A stretch of 22,594 bases of DNA. It comes from GCA-2730975 sp937893275. GTDB taxonomy: Bacteria > Verrucomicrobiota > Verrucomicrobiia > Opitutales > Seribacteraceae. Positions 7,743 through 15,483 of the stretch are shown here, in pieces. Position 1 is the first letter of the stretch. Every line of letters begins with the position of its first letter. Made by a program: the position numbers and the translations under genes. Below the pieces are notes generated by a model, which saw nothing but the letters and a program-made list of their open reading frames with translations, was not told where the DNA came from and did not search any database. The stretch is taken from positions 1 through 22,594 of the forward strand of contig CAXAHJ010000065.1 of NCBI GenBank assembly GCA_963968595.1. The letters are read 5' to 3'.

Positions 7743-8801
7743 GTGCAACAAGTAACTGACTTACGAATTCTCTCATCGGACCCGCTCCCGGCTCCGGCGG
7801 AACTTTGCCATGAAATTTCTCGCAGTCCCGAGCAAATAGGCTTTGTCGCGGAAGCCCGCGAAAAGCTACATCGCATTATTCACGGCGAAGACAAGCGACT
7901 GCTTTGTGTAGTGGGCCCCTGTTCCATCCACGACTTGGATGCCTGTCGTGAATATGCCGGGCGTTTCCGCGAATTGGCCGGCGAACTGGATGAACGACTC
8001 CTCCTCGTGCTTCGCGTCTATTTCGAAAAGCCTCGCACGAACTTGGGTTGGAAGGGATTAATCATGGATCCCAAGCTTAACGGCACCTGTGACATTCCCG
8101 AAGGTCTCCGTATCGCCCGAAGATTTCTTGGCGAGGTGCTGGACCTGGGGATTCCCACTGCCACCGAGTTGCTCGATCCCATCACGCCGCAATACATTGC
8201 CGACTCCCTTTGCTGGTCGGCGATCGGCGCCCGTACCTCCGAATCCCAGACCCATCGGCAGATGGCTTCCGGTCTTTCCATGCCCGTGGGGTTCAAGAAT
8301 TCTACGAGTGGCGACGTGAAGGCGGCCGTCAACGGGATTTTGGCGGCCACTCAGAGTCAAACCTTTCTCGGGATAACAGAGGATGGTCGGGCTTCCGCCG
8401 TAACTACGGGAGGTAACCCGGACTGCCAACTGATTCTTAGGGGTGGTTCTTCCGGATCCAACTATGCCGCGGAGCATGTTGCGGTTGCCGAAGAGACTCT
8501 CAACGCCGCCGAGGTGTCTCCCTCGATTATGATCGATTGCAGTCACGCCAACAGCGGAAAGGATCCGCAACGTCAGCCAGTCGTGATGGAGGAGGTATTG
8601 AGTCAAGTGTCCAACGGTTCGGATTTCATCCATTCCGTAATGATCGAGAGCCACTTGAATGCCGGCAGTCAATCCTTCCCTCGCCCGCTGGAGGATCTCG
8701 AATATGGTGTTTCGATTACCGATGGTTGTATCGACTGGTCTTCCACGGAGACCCTTCTGCGGCGAACCGCCGAGGTGATCGATAAAGCAAGATTTTCCTG
8801 A
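7743..8801 (+). CDS. aroG: 3-deoxy-7-phosphoheptulonate (DAHP) synthase, class I-alpha
   Basis: This cytoplasmic enzyme condenses phosphoenolpyruvate and erythrose-4-phosphate, the first step of the shikimate pathway. The sequence matches the AroF/AroG/AroH type throughout. GPCSIHD contains the metal-ligand Cys at about residue 60. PRTNLGWKGLIMDP follows, then GARTSESQTHRQMASGLSMP, GNPDCQLILRGG, DCSHANSGKD with the His ligand, MIESHL with the Glu ligand, and SITDGCIDW with the Asp ligand. An N-terminal segment of about 40 residues precedes the barrel, as in feedback-regulated forms; which amino acid inhibits it cannot be read here. I chose GTG 7743 because MQQVTDLRILSSD lines up with the family's N-terminus; the longer frame from TTG 7707 adds an unlikely WLLWF segment. 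No clear Shine-Dalgarno is seen. Confidence 0.94.
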   Translation: MQQVTDLRILSSDPLPAPAELCHEISRSPEQIGFVAEAREKLHRIIHGEDKRLLCVVGPCSIHDLDACREYAGRFRELAGELDERLLLVLRVYFEKPRTNLGWKGLIMDPKLNGTCDIPEGLRIARRFLGEVLDLGIPTATELLDPITPQYIADSLCWSAIGARTSESQTHRQMASGLSMPVGFKNSTSGDVKAAVNGILAATQSQTFLGITEDGRASAVTTGGNPDCQLILRGGSSGSNYAAEHVAVAEETLNAAEVSPSIMIDCSHANSGKDPQRQPVVMEEVLSQVSNGSDFIHSVMIESHLNAGSQSFPRPLEDLEYGVSITDGCIDWSSTETLLRRTAEVIDKARFS

Positions 8802-8843
8802 TTTCTCTCTCAACAATCCTTCAATTATAAAAACTGAACCTCA

Positions 8844-9836
8844 ATGAACGCCCAACAACCTATACGTGTAGCCGTTACTGGTGCAGCCGGACAAATCGGT
8901 TATTCTCTTCTCTTTCGCATTGCGTCGGGGGAACTTTTCGGACCGGATCAACCGGTCTCGCTCAACTTACTTGAGATCGAGCCTGCCATGCAGGCTCTGG
9001 AGGGTGTCGTCATGGAGCTGGACGACTGTGCCTTCCCGCTTCTCCGCGATGTTCGTCCCACTTGCGATCTCGACCAAGGTTTCGGCGACGCCAACTGGGC
9101 CCTGCTTGTCGGGAGCGTCCCGCGCAAGGCAGGTATGGAGCGCGGAGACTTGCTCGGCATCAATGGAAAGATCTTTACGGGGCAGGGGCAGGCCATTCAG
9201 CGTTCGGCTGCTTCCGATGTTCGCGTCCTTGTGGTTGGAAACCCTTGCAACACCAACTGCCTTATCGCGATGAACAATGCTCCCGACGTCCCGAGAGATC
9301 GCTGGTTCGCCATGACGAGACTCGATGAGAACCGGGCCGCCGCTCAACTCGCCGCCAAGGCAGGCACCCATGTTTCCGAGGTGAGCAATGTTACCATTTG
9401 GGGCAATCATTCCGCCACTCAGTATCCCGACTATCATAACGCCCGAATCGGAGGAAGGGCTGCTTCGGAGGTGATCGACGATGAGGACTGGTGTCGCGAA
9501 ACTTTCATCCCCACCGTCCAGCAACGCGGAGCCGCCATCATTCAAGCCCGTGGTTCTTCTTCCGCCGCTTCCGCCGCCAATGCCGCTATCGATACGGTGA
9601 GCTCTCTCGTGAACCCTACGCCCGAAGGCGACTGGAATAGCGTATGTGTGGCTTCTGACGGTTCCTACGGTAGCGAAGAAGGTCTGATCACTTCCTTCCC
9701 TGTCCGTTCCGACGGGACGAACTGGTCCATTGCTCAAGGGGTTCCGATCAACGATTTTGCGCGCGAGAAGATAGATGCTTCCGTTGCCGAACTGTCCGAG
9801 GAACGGACAATGGTACGAGATCTCTTGCCGAGCTGA
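8844..9836 (+). CDS. mdh: malate dehydrogenase
   Basis: This 330-residue NAD-dependent malate dehydrogenase interconverts malate and oxaloacetate in the TCA cycle. It is of the cytosolic-type subgroup also found in many bacteria. The Rossmann motif TGAAGQIGY is at residues 12-20. The substrate loop is VPRKAGMERGDLL near 92-104, with Lys where many members have a second Arg. VVGNPCNTNC lies at 130-139. The catalytic pair is Asp161 in MTRLDENRA and His189 in IWGNHSATQYPD. The spacing and total length are normal for the family. The start is the only sensible ATG, though the leader (AACTGAACCTCA) has no strong ribosome-binding site. It lies 42 bp after the DAHP synthase gene and may be co-transcribed. 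It ends 4 bp from the convergent acetyltransferase gene. Confidence 0.95.
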   Translation: MNAQQPIRVAVTGAAGQIGYSLLFRIASGELFGPDQPVSLNLLEIEPAMQALEGVVMELDDCAFPLLRDVRPTCDLDQGFGDANWALLVGSVPRKAGMERGDLLGINGKIFTGQGQAIQRSAASDVRVLVVGNPCNTNCLIAMNNAPDVPRDRWFAMTRLDENRAAAQLAAKAGTHVSEVSNVTIWGNHSATQYPDYHNARIGGRAASEVIDDEDWCRETFIPTVQQRGAAIIQARGSSSAASAANAAIDTVSSLVNPTPEGDWNSVCVASDGSYGSEEGLITSFPVRSDGTNWSIAQGVPINDFAREKIDASVAELSEERTMVRDLLPS

Positions 9837-9840
9837 ACCG

Positions 9841-10344
9841 CTATTCGAAACGACGTTCGTAAATCCTGACGTCGTGATATTGCTCGAGTTTGTATCCGGC
9901 TTCGTTCAGTACGCCTGCTTCGTGAAAACCTAATTTTTCGTGCAGCTTGGCGGACCCAGGATTAGGGATCACTACGAGCCCATAAGCTCGATGGACGAGC
10001 TCCGTCTTTTCCAACGCCCCCAGCAAGACTCTATACAGAGTTTCTCCAATGCCTTGGCGCAATTGATTCTTGCTCACATAGACGCTGGTCATGACGGAAG
10101 GTTGGTAGGCAGGTCTCTCGTGAAAGCGAACGCTCGATGCGTAGCCTGCTACCCTGCCGTCGACTTCGGCTACGATCAGTTGGTGTCGGCCTGAGGGATC
10201 AAATTGTTTGAACCATTCCTGACGGTTCTCAAGCGAGACCTCCTCTATGTCGAAAATGACAGCTGTTTCGACGATGTAATGGTTTATGATGTCCCTTATT
10301 GCGGGAAGATCGGCTTCAACGCCGTTTCGGATAGATAGGTTCAT
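9841..10344 (-). CDS. PAT-like GNAT N-acetyltransferase
   Basis: This 167-residue cytoplasmic protein has the GCN5-related acetyltransferase fold. It resembles the phosphinothricin/methionine-sulfoximine acetyltransferase (PAT) group. NHYIVETAVIFD at 21-32 matches the family's conserved start, and GYASSVRFHERPAYQPSV precedes the core. VYVSKNQLRQGIG at 88-100 contains the acetyl-CoA pyrophosphate loop. NPGSAKLHEKLGF is the late motif. The acceptor is unknown; the group also includes amino-acid analogue and general amine acetylases. A strong GGGAGGA ribosome-binding site 7 nt before the ATG fixes the start. The start is 15 bp after the stop of the 2-hydroxyacid dehydrogenase gene, so the two are very probably co-transcribed. 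Confidence 0.9.
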   Translation of the reverse strand: MNLSIRNGVEADLPAIRDIINHYIVETAVIFDIEEVSLENRQEWFKQFDPSGRHQLIVAEVDGRVAGYASSVRFHERPAYQPSVMTSVYVSKNQLRQGIGETLYRVLLGALEKTELVHRAYGLVVIPNPGSAKLHEKLGFHEAGVLNEAGYKLEQYHDVRIYERRFE

Positions 10345-10359
10345 TTGGAAATCCTCCCT

Positions 10360-11358
10360 CTAGTTCACTACATTGCGTGCAGGCAATCCCTTAAGCACAC
10401 GAAGGCAGTTGTTGCTTCCTTTGATGCGCATGTCGTCGATACCCTCTTCGGAGTAGAAGGCGGCGTGCGGATTCAGGATCAATCGATGGTGGGCGGGGTG
10501 CTTCGGGTCGCGCCATGCCTGCAGGAGGGGCGTGTCCTCGCTTGGTGGTTCTTGCGGGAGTACGTCGATGGCGGCACCCGCCAGTTTGCCACTTTGGAGC
10601 GCTTTGGCTATAGCTTCTCCGTCCGTTACGGTTCCACGGGCGGTGTTTACGAGGAACGAACCTTCGGGCATCAAGGAAAGAGCCCGGCCGTCGATCAGGT
10701 TTTTCGTTTCATCGGTTCCCGGGCAATGCAGGCTTAGGACACGAGATTGTCGCAACAGGTCGTCCAGGTCCTCCACGCGATGGATGCCGAGTGCCTTGTC
10801 TCGACCATCGGGGGCGTATGGATCGTAATATGCCACTCTCATGCCCAAGGCCTTTGCTCGCAGGGCCGTGGCCGTGCCGATGCGCCCTACGCCCACGATG
10901 CCGAAGGTTTCTCCGCGCAAACGCTGAAGTGGCTTGGCCAGTTCGTACGACCAAGGGGCACTTGTATCGTCTCGCAGACGATTATTCAGAAAGTGAAACC
11001 CTCTGGTCAAGGCCAAGGCCATGCCGATGGCCGAGTCCGCCACCTCTTCGCTCCCGTAGTCCGGGACGTTGGCAACGTCGATGCCCCGTTCCCGGGCGAA
11101 GACGTAGTCGATGTTGTCGTAACCTACGCCGCAGCGTACGATAAGGCGACAGTTGGTAAGGCGTTCGATCGTCGGGCGCGTGATGGTCACATAGTGGTAG
11201 AGCATGATTGCGTCTGCGTCCTCCACCTTGCCAGCCAAGTTTTCCTCGCCTATTGCTTGAAGCGTCTTCACCTCGGCAATATCACTTAGAATCTCGCGTT
11301 CGAAGCTTGCGGGTTCCTCCACGAAATCCGTTACCACCACCTTGAAAGGATTACTCAT
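10360..11358 (-). CDS. D-2-hydroxyacid dehydrogenase, CtBP-like
   Basis: This 332-residue NAD(P)-dependent oxidoreductase reduces or oxidises a 2-keto/2-hydroxy acid. CGVGYDNIDYVFARERGI (77-94) and VANVPDYGSEEVADSAIGMA are typical of the C-terminal-binding-protein/phosphoglycerate-dehydrogenase branch. The nucleotide-binding motif GVGRIG is at 156-161. The catalytic triad is complete: Arg241 in NTARGTVTDG, Glu270 in VLPQEPP and His298 in NPHAAFYSEE. Both Rossmann-type domains are full length. I placed the start at ATG 11358 (MSNPFKVVV). The open frame extends to 11793, but that part lies inside the desaturase gene in another frame and reads as non-protein-like. No ribosome-binding site is evident. 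It sits between the desaturase (92 bp upstream) and the acetyltransferase (15 bp downstream). The substrate is not identifiable. Confidence 0.9.
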   Translation of the reverse strand: MSNPFKVVVTDFVEEPASFEREILSDIAEVKTLQAIGEENLAGKVEDADAIMLYHYVTITRPTIERLTNCRLIVRCGVGYDNIDYVFARERGIDVANVPDYGSEEVADSAIGMALALTRGFHFLNNRLRDDTSAPWSYELAKPLQRLRGETFGIVGVGRIGTATALRAKALGMRVAYYDPYAPDGRDKALGIHRVEDLDDLLRQSRVLSLHCPGTDETKNLIDGRALSLMPEGSFLVNTARGTVTDGEAIAKALQSGKLAGAAIDVLPQEPPSEDTPLLQAWRDPKHPAHHRLILNPHAAFYSEEGIDDMRIKGSNNCLRVLKGLPARNVVN

Positions 11359-11450
11359 TGCAGGGGAAGAATGGAAGATTTCCGCAACTTCGGCAAGAAT
11401 TTCGCCAAGTGGTCTAACTACGTATTCCTGGGTTTTCGCGTAGTGGAATC

Positions 11451-12536
11451 TCAGGCGGCTTTTCGTGAAATCGCTTCCGCCAAATCGGCCTTTTCTTCTT
11501 TCAGTTGCCTCTTTAATTGTCGAAACCCGATCATTTTTTTCGAGTCTTCGTCCCAAAGACGAGAATTGATTGACTTTAGGCTCCCCAAAAGCGTCATGGC
11601 CTTGACCTCTTGAAACATAGGGTCGGACCAGTGGCACTTCTCCAAGTTGTAATTCGGGATTTTGGGGCTGAGATGGTGGATGTGGTGAAAGCCGATATTG
11701 CCCGAGAACCATTGCAGTACTCTTGGCAATTGGTAGAAGGAACTGCCTTGAATGGCTGCCGTGGTATAGTCCCAATCCTCGCCCCCTACCCAATAGGCAT
11801 CTTCATACTGGTGTTGCACGTAAAACATCCAGACCCCGCATGAGCTGGCCATTGCCATTGCCGTAAGTTGAAACGCCAGCCATGGCAGAAACCCGGTTAT
11901 GCTGATTAGGCCGGCAGCCATTGCGAGCAACGCAAAGTTCATGAACCATACGGATCGTTTTTCCCGCGGGTTTGCGTTTTTCGAAGGAAATCTTTCAAGT
12001 ACTAGAAAAAGGAAAATAGGAGCGATTAAAAACAGCACGATTGGATTTCGCACCAATCGATAGGAAAATTTCCTCCATCGAGAAGACTCTAGGTATTCCT
12101 TTACTGTAAGCGTCCAGACATCTCCCATTCCCCTACGGTCCAGATCTCCGGATGTGGCATGATGAACGGAATGTTCCCACCTCCAGTGAAAGTAGGGGGT
12201 GAAGGTCAGAAATCCTGAGATGAAGCCGAGGTAGTTGTTTACCTTTTTAGATTTATAAAAGGAGCCGTGACCGCAGTCGTGAAAAATAATGAAGACCCGA
12301 ACCAGAAACATTCCGGCAAGGAGAGCCGGCGGTATCGCCCACCACGATGAAAGGGAAAGACCAAGGGACATGTAAATCCATAACCCCCACAGCACAAAAT
12401 AGGGCCCGATGGAATTCACCACCTGCCAACTGGCTCGAGCAAAGCTTGGCTTTTGGTGCTCGGCGACAATCTTCTTCCACCTAAAGGTGGCTTCTTTGTG
12501 GCTCGCCTTGCTTAAAAGTTTTATTTCCTCCTCCAT
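11451..12536 (-). CDS. membrane fatty acid desaturase (DesA/delta-12-like)
   Basis: This is a 361-residue integral-membrane di-iron desaturase that would introduce a double bond into membrane acyl chains. All three histidine boxes are present: HDCGH at 86-90, HSVHH at 122-126 within HWRWEHSVHHATSGDLDRR, and HHIHH at 284-288 within NIGFHHIHHLSPKIPNYNL. The hydrophobic segments near 41-85, 105-117, 165-182, 200-235 fit two paired membrane hairpins. The pattern is closest to the omega-3/omega-6 (delta-12) plant-cyanobacterial branch; regioselectivity cannot be fixed by eye. GAAGGG directly precedes the ATG. The C-terminus carries an extra charged helix (RQLKRQLKEEKADLAEAIS). It appears to lead a three-gene minus-strand run with the dehydrogenase and acetyltransferase genes. 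Confidence 0.92.
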   Translation of the reverse strand: MEEEIKLLSKASHKEATFRWKKIVAEHQKPSFARASWQVVNSIGPYFVLWGLWIYMSLGLSLSSWWAIPPALLAGMFLVRVFIIFHDCGHGSFYKSKKVNNYLGFISGFLTFTPYFHWRWEHSVHHATSGDLDRRGMGDVWTLTVKEYLESSRWRKFSYRLVRNPIVLFLIAPIFLFLVLERFPSKNANPREKRSVWFMNFALLAMAAGLISITGFLPWLAFQLTAMAMASSCGVWMFYVQHQYEDAYWVGGEDWDYTTAAIQGSSFYQLPRVLQWFSGNIGFHHIHHLSPKIPNYNLEKCHWSDPMFQEVKAMTLLGSLKSINSRLWDEDSKKMIGFRQLKRQLKEEKADLAEAISRKAA

Positions 12537-12627
12537 CCCTTCAACGCATCATCAAGTAATCTTGGAATATGTTCAAGGTAATACGATCAGGGGTAGCCAT
12601 TTGGTGCCGTTCACCTTCGCTTCTACA

Positions 12628-12667
12628 CTTTAGCTTGAGCCTCTGGGACAATTGGAAAGGCTAAGCT
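12628..12667. repeat. 27-bp degenerate direct repeat, copy A, overlapping a hairpin
   Basis: Positions 12628-12654 match 13973-13999 in the same orientation at 23 of 27 positions, with the shared core GCTTGAGCCT and a shared CAATTG end. Copy A also overlaps an imperfect inverted repeat: AGCTTGAGCCT (12632-12642) pairs with AGGCTAAGCT (12658-12667) with one bulged G. No T-run follows on either strand, so it is not called a terminator. It lies in the 156-bp gap between the carboxypeptidase gene's 3' end and the desaturase start. I see nothing else in that gap. Confidence 0.5.
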
Positions 12668-12692
12668 CACCCACCCAATGGCGAGAAGTGCT

Positions 12693-13886
12693 TCAACGAG
12701 CGTGCTTGAGGTAATTGGCAATCGCTTGACCGAGGGCGACGCCATAGGTTCGGTAGCCGTGCTGGGTGGAGTTGGAGGAGTTCCAAGTGGTCTCGAGAGT
12801 CAGGTTGACTGAGGTGGAGGCGGTGTTTTCGGCGACCCAGTTCTTGCTGATGCGCCGCCAAAGCGGATGGTAGCCCGGACCTGTGACGCGAACGTTCCCG
12901 GACAAGCCCAGAGGGTGTTTGCCCAAGGTCTCCAGGCAGAGTGCGTGGAAGCGCCGTTGGTTTGCCTTGCGGGTGGGGTTGAGGTGTGAGTCGGGGGAAC
13001 CGAAGAAGAAGGGTGTGCGGTCGCTTGGACCCGGATTGTGGAGGTCTAGGAAGAGACTGAATGTACGTTCCTTGTCGAGGCGACGTATCCAAGCCTGGGC
13101 GGCTGCGACCTCGGGGTAGCGCGGTTGGTCGCTCCAGTCACGGTTGTGGTCGTGGGGGATTTGGTTTTTTCCGCCCGCCCCGCGTTCGACGTTGTCCACG
13201 TCCATGATGGGCACGATGTGGATTCGCGCATTTTCGCGTAACGCCTTAGCCTTCTCGTGGTCTGAGGTCAGCCATTCGACGAGGCCTCGGCAGACCCAGC
13301 TGGATCCAGCTTCCCATGCGTGCTGGCGGGCCTGTATCCACAGGGCGGGTTGCTTGCCGTCGCCCTTGGGCTCCCAGCGGAGGGCGGGTACGGCATGGCC
13401 CTCCTCGCTCTTGCAAAGCTCGAAAGCTTCGGCTCCGACCTTTGCCTCCACCGTTTCATCGACGAGACTCCGCGCATCCGCGAGGGTGAAAGGTGGTCCC
13501 CATGCGAACCAGATGGTTTCCGCGTCCACCTTGACCTCGTAGGTGAGCAGTTTGCCCGATCGCTTGCCTGGAGGGGAGTGCTTCCAGATCTTGTCGTCGG
13601 AGCTGACGGAAGCCCGGCTCGGGGCCGCGAACCCCGAGCCGTTCAGGCTCAGTTTCCAGATGTCGCCCGGCGTAAGGCCCGAAACCTTGAAATACCACCA
13701 ACAAGCCCAGCCCTTGCCTTTGTGGCCCATGGGGTGGAACCGAAGCAATCGGGCTTTCTCGTCCAGTTCCTCGACGACGACGGAACCACCAGGAAAGTCG
13801 GCTTCCACTTGCACCTTGGCTTGCAAGGCAGCGGTTCCGATGGTGAATGCAAGGAGGATGAACGGTTTCATGAAAGCAAAACACAT
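12693..13886 (-). CDS. exported M14-family zinc carboxypeptidase-like protein
   Basis: This protein of about 397 residues has a signal peptide (MCFAFMKPFILLAFTIGTAA, cleavage near LQA). An N-terminal beta-sandwich (about residues 20-150, including GWACWWYFKVSGLTPGD) resembles the domain preceding the catalytic unit in cytosolic-carboxypeptidase-like M14 proteins. The zinc/catalytic residues are readable: His189 and Glu192 in RQHAWEAGSSW, the Asn-Arg pair in HDHNRDW at 248-249, the third ligand His283 in LDLHNPGP, and the base Glu365 in LTLETTW. It should trim C-terminal residues from peptides or a related amide substrate outside the cytoplasm. I chose ATG 13886 because AAAGGA lies 8 nt upstream. 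ATG 13871 (MKPF) is an alternative, and the longest frame starts at 13913. A perfect palindrome covers the chosen start. The convincing catalytic set argues for an active enzyme; the substrate is unknown. Confidence 0.85.
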   Translation of the reverse strand: MCFAFMKPFILLAFTIGTAALQAKVQVEADFPGGSVVVEELDEKARLLRFHPMGHKGKGWACWWYFKVSGLTPGDIWKLSLNGSGFAAPSRASVSSDDKIWKHSPPGKRSGKLLTYEVKVDAETIWFAWGPPFTLADARSLVDETVEAKVGAEAFELCKSEEGHAVPALRWEPKGDGKQPALWIQARQHAWEAGSSWVCRGLVEWLTSDHEKAKALRENARIHIVPIMDVDNVERGAGGKNQIPHDHNRDWSDQPRYPEVAAAQAWIRRLDKERTFSLFLDLHNPGPSDRTPFFFGSPDSHLNPTRKANQRRFHALCLETLGKHPLGLSGNVRVTGPGYHPLWRRISKNWVAENTASTSVNLTLETTWNSSNSTQHGYRTYGVALGQAIANYLKHAR

Positions 13887-13894
13887 ATATGTGT
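13881..13894. promoter_or_regulatory. perfect 14-bp palindrome over the carboxypeptidase start
   Basis: ACACATATATGTGT reads the same on both strands. It contains the preferred ATG of the minus-strand carboxypeptidase gene (13884-13886) and abuts its AAAGGA ribosome-binding site. It could be a dimeric regulator's operator or an RNA hairpin masking the start. The AT-rich, alternating sequence also makes chance occurrence plausible. Confidence 0.35.
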
Positions 13895-13958
13895 CCTTTC
13901 CGTTTGCATTCAATCCCCATTTGTTGCGGAAATCCTTCTTTGCAGTGGGAGGGTTTTC

Positions 13959-13999
13959 GCCAAAGGGCCACGCTTTGGCTTGAGCCTGTAGGGCAATTG
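13959..13999. repeat. inverted repeat plus 27-bp direct repeat, copy B
   Basis: GCCAAAG (13959-13965) and CTTTGGC (13973-13979) form a perfect 7-bp stem with a 7-nt loop. The right arm begins copy B (13973-13999) of the degenerate 27-bp repeat also seen at 12628-12654. It ends 8 bp before the sulfatase ATG at 14008, within the 121-bp divergent region between the carboxypeptidase and sulfatase genes. It may therefore shape the sulfatase leader. No T-run follows the stem, so a terminator is unlikely. Confidence 0.5.
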
Positions 14000-14007
14000 C
14001 TCAGAAG

Positions 14008-15477
14008 ATGGTAACTATGAAGAAACCCAACCTCTTTTTCTCAACCTCGGTGAGCGTTCGCCTTGTCCTGAGTCTCTTTCTCTTTGCCGAGTTGGCGGAA
14101 GCCAAGGAGCGACCACCGAACGTCATCCTGATCTTGGCCGACGACCTCGGTTACGGCGATCTCGGTTGCTTTGGCCAGAAGACACTTAAGACGCCTCGTC
14201 TCGACAAGATGGCGGCGGAGGGTATGCGTTTCACTCAATTCTACGCGGGTTGCACGGTGTGCGCCCCGTCCCGCAGCGTGTTGCTCACGGGCAGGCACAT
14301 GGGCCGTACGGTGGTGCGCGGCAATTCCACCCAACCGATCGTCATCAAGCCGGGCCAGCCCACCTTGGCCTCGGTCCTCAAGAAGGCTGGTTACGCCACT
14401 GCCTGCGTGGGCAAGTGGGGGGTGGGCACTCCCGACAATTTCACCAATCCCAACGACGTAGGGTTCGACCACTTCTTCGGCTACGTCAACATGTGGCACG
14501 CCCACAATTTCTATCCCGAGTTTCTCATTCGCAACGGCAAGGTGGAAAAACTGCGGAACGAGGTGGCTCCCAAGTGGAAGCGCTGGCAGAACCCGAAGCT
14601 CCCGCAGGCGGGTCGCGGGGTGGCGGTGAAGAAGGTCGATTACGCTCCCGACCTCTTCGCGGAGGACGCTCTCCGCTTCATTCTGGAGAAGCACGAGCAG
14701 CCCTTTTTCCTCTATTTCGCCATGAACGTGCCCCATGCCAACAACGAGGCCAGCAACAAAGGCATGGAAGTGCCCGACCTCGGCGAGTTCGCCAAGAAGG
14801 ACTGGCCCGAGCCCGAGAAAGGGTTCGCCGCCATGATCAAGAACATCGACCGCGACGTCGGCAAGGTCCTCGACTTGGTGGCCGAGCTGGGCGTGGCCAA
14901 GGACACCCTAGTCGTCTTCACCTCCGACAACGGCCCCCATCAGGAAGGCGGGCACAAGGCCGACTACTTCGACTCCAATGGCCGCTACCGCGGCATCAAG
15001 CGGGACCTCACCGAGGGTGGTATCCGGGTGCCCACCATCGCATGGTGGCCCAGTTCTGTGAAGGCCGGAAGCACCGACGACCATCAATGGTATTTCGGCG
15101 ACTGCATGGCCACTTTCGCCGAGTTGGCCGGGACCAAGGTCCCCGATGATGTCGATAGCGATAGTTTTTTGCCCACCTTGCGGGGCAACCCGCCCGAAAA
15201 GCAGTGGACCCGCAAGAGTCACCTCTACTGGGAGTTCCTTGAGCGTGGCTCCGCCCAAGCCGTACGCTTCGGTAAATGGAAGGCCATCCGCCAGCCGATG
15301 CTCACCGGCCCGATCCAGCTCTACGATCTATCTTTTGATCACGAGGAAAAAAGGGACTATGCCAAGAGCAGGCCCGACCTAGTCAAGCATGCTGCCAACC
15401 TATTGGACCAGTGCCACGAGCCCGACCCCCACTGGAAAACGCCCGAGCGCAAGAGCCCCCTGAAAAAGCCGAAGTGA
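14008..15477 (+). CDS. exported type I (formylglycine-dependent) sulfatase
   Basis: This 489-residue protein of the alkaline-phosphatase superfamily is sulfatase family S1 and hydrolyses sulfate esters outside the cytoplasm. A signal peptide (VRLVLSLFLFAELAEA) precedes the catalytic domain. The metal-binding start is ILADDLGYGDLGCFG with the Asp pair at about 45-46. The modification site is CAPSR with Cys85, which must be converted to formylglycine. GKWGVG, the SDNGPH segment near 306 and GGIRVP are the expected later motifs. The length suits a single-domain S1 enzyme; subfamily and substrate (GalNAc-6-sulfate-, iduronate- or galactan-type) cannot be assigned by eye. ATG 14008 or 14017 (MKKPN) may be the true start. 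It is divergent from the carboxypeptidase gene. It ends 6 bp from the convergent molybdoenzyme gene with no visible terminator. No activating enzyme (FGE or anSME) lies in the window. Confidence 0.93.
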   Translation: MVTMKKPNLFFSTSVSVRLVLSLFLFAELAEAKERPPNVILILADDLGYGDLGCFGQKTLKTPRLDKMAAEGMRFTQFYAGCTVCAPSRSVLLTGRHMGRTVVRGNSTQPIVIKPGQPTLASVLKKAGYATACVGKWGVGTPDNFTNPNDVGFDHFFGYVNMWHAHNFYPEFLIRNGKVEKLRNEVAPKWKRWQNPKLPQAGRGVAVKKVDYAPDLFAEDALRFILEKHEQPFFLYFAMNVPHANNEASNKGMEVPDLGEFAKKDWPEPEKGFAAMIKNIDRDVGKVLDLVAELGVAKDTLVVFTSDNGPHQEGGHKADYFDSNGRYRGIKRDLTEGGIRVPTIAWWPSSVKAGSTDDHQWYFGDCMATFAELAGTKVPDDVDSDSFLPTLRGNPPEKQWTRKSHLYWEFLERGSAQAVRFGKWKAIRQPMLTGPIQLYDLSFDHEEKRDYAKSRPDLVKHAANLLDQCHEPDPHWKTPERKSPLKKPK

Positions 15478-15483
15478 CGCTCC

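Noticed and set aside
8058..8816. 252-codon minus-strand frame antisense to the DAHP synthase gene
   Set aside because: The opposite strand carries a complete DAHP synthase with all ligands; this frame has no recognisable features.
11359..11793. N-terminal extension of the 2-hydroxyacid dehydrogenase frame
   Set aside because: It overlaps the desaturase C-terminus in another frame, and the extension has no family similarity. Homology begins at MSNPFKVVV.
14250..15149. 299-codon plus-strand frame within the first sulfatase gene
   Set aside because: Out-of-frame shadow: Arg/Gly/His-rich with no motif, fully inside the sulfatase reading frame.
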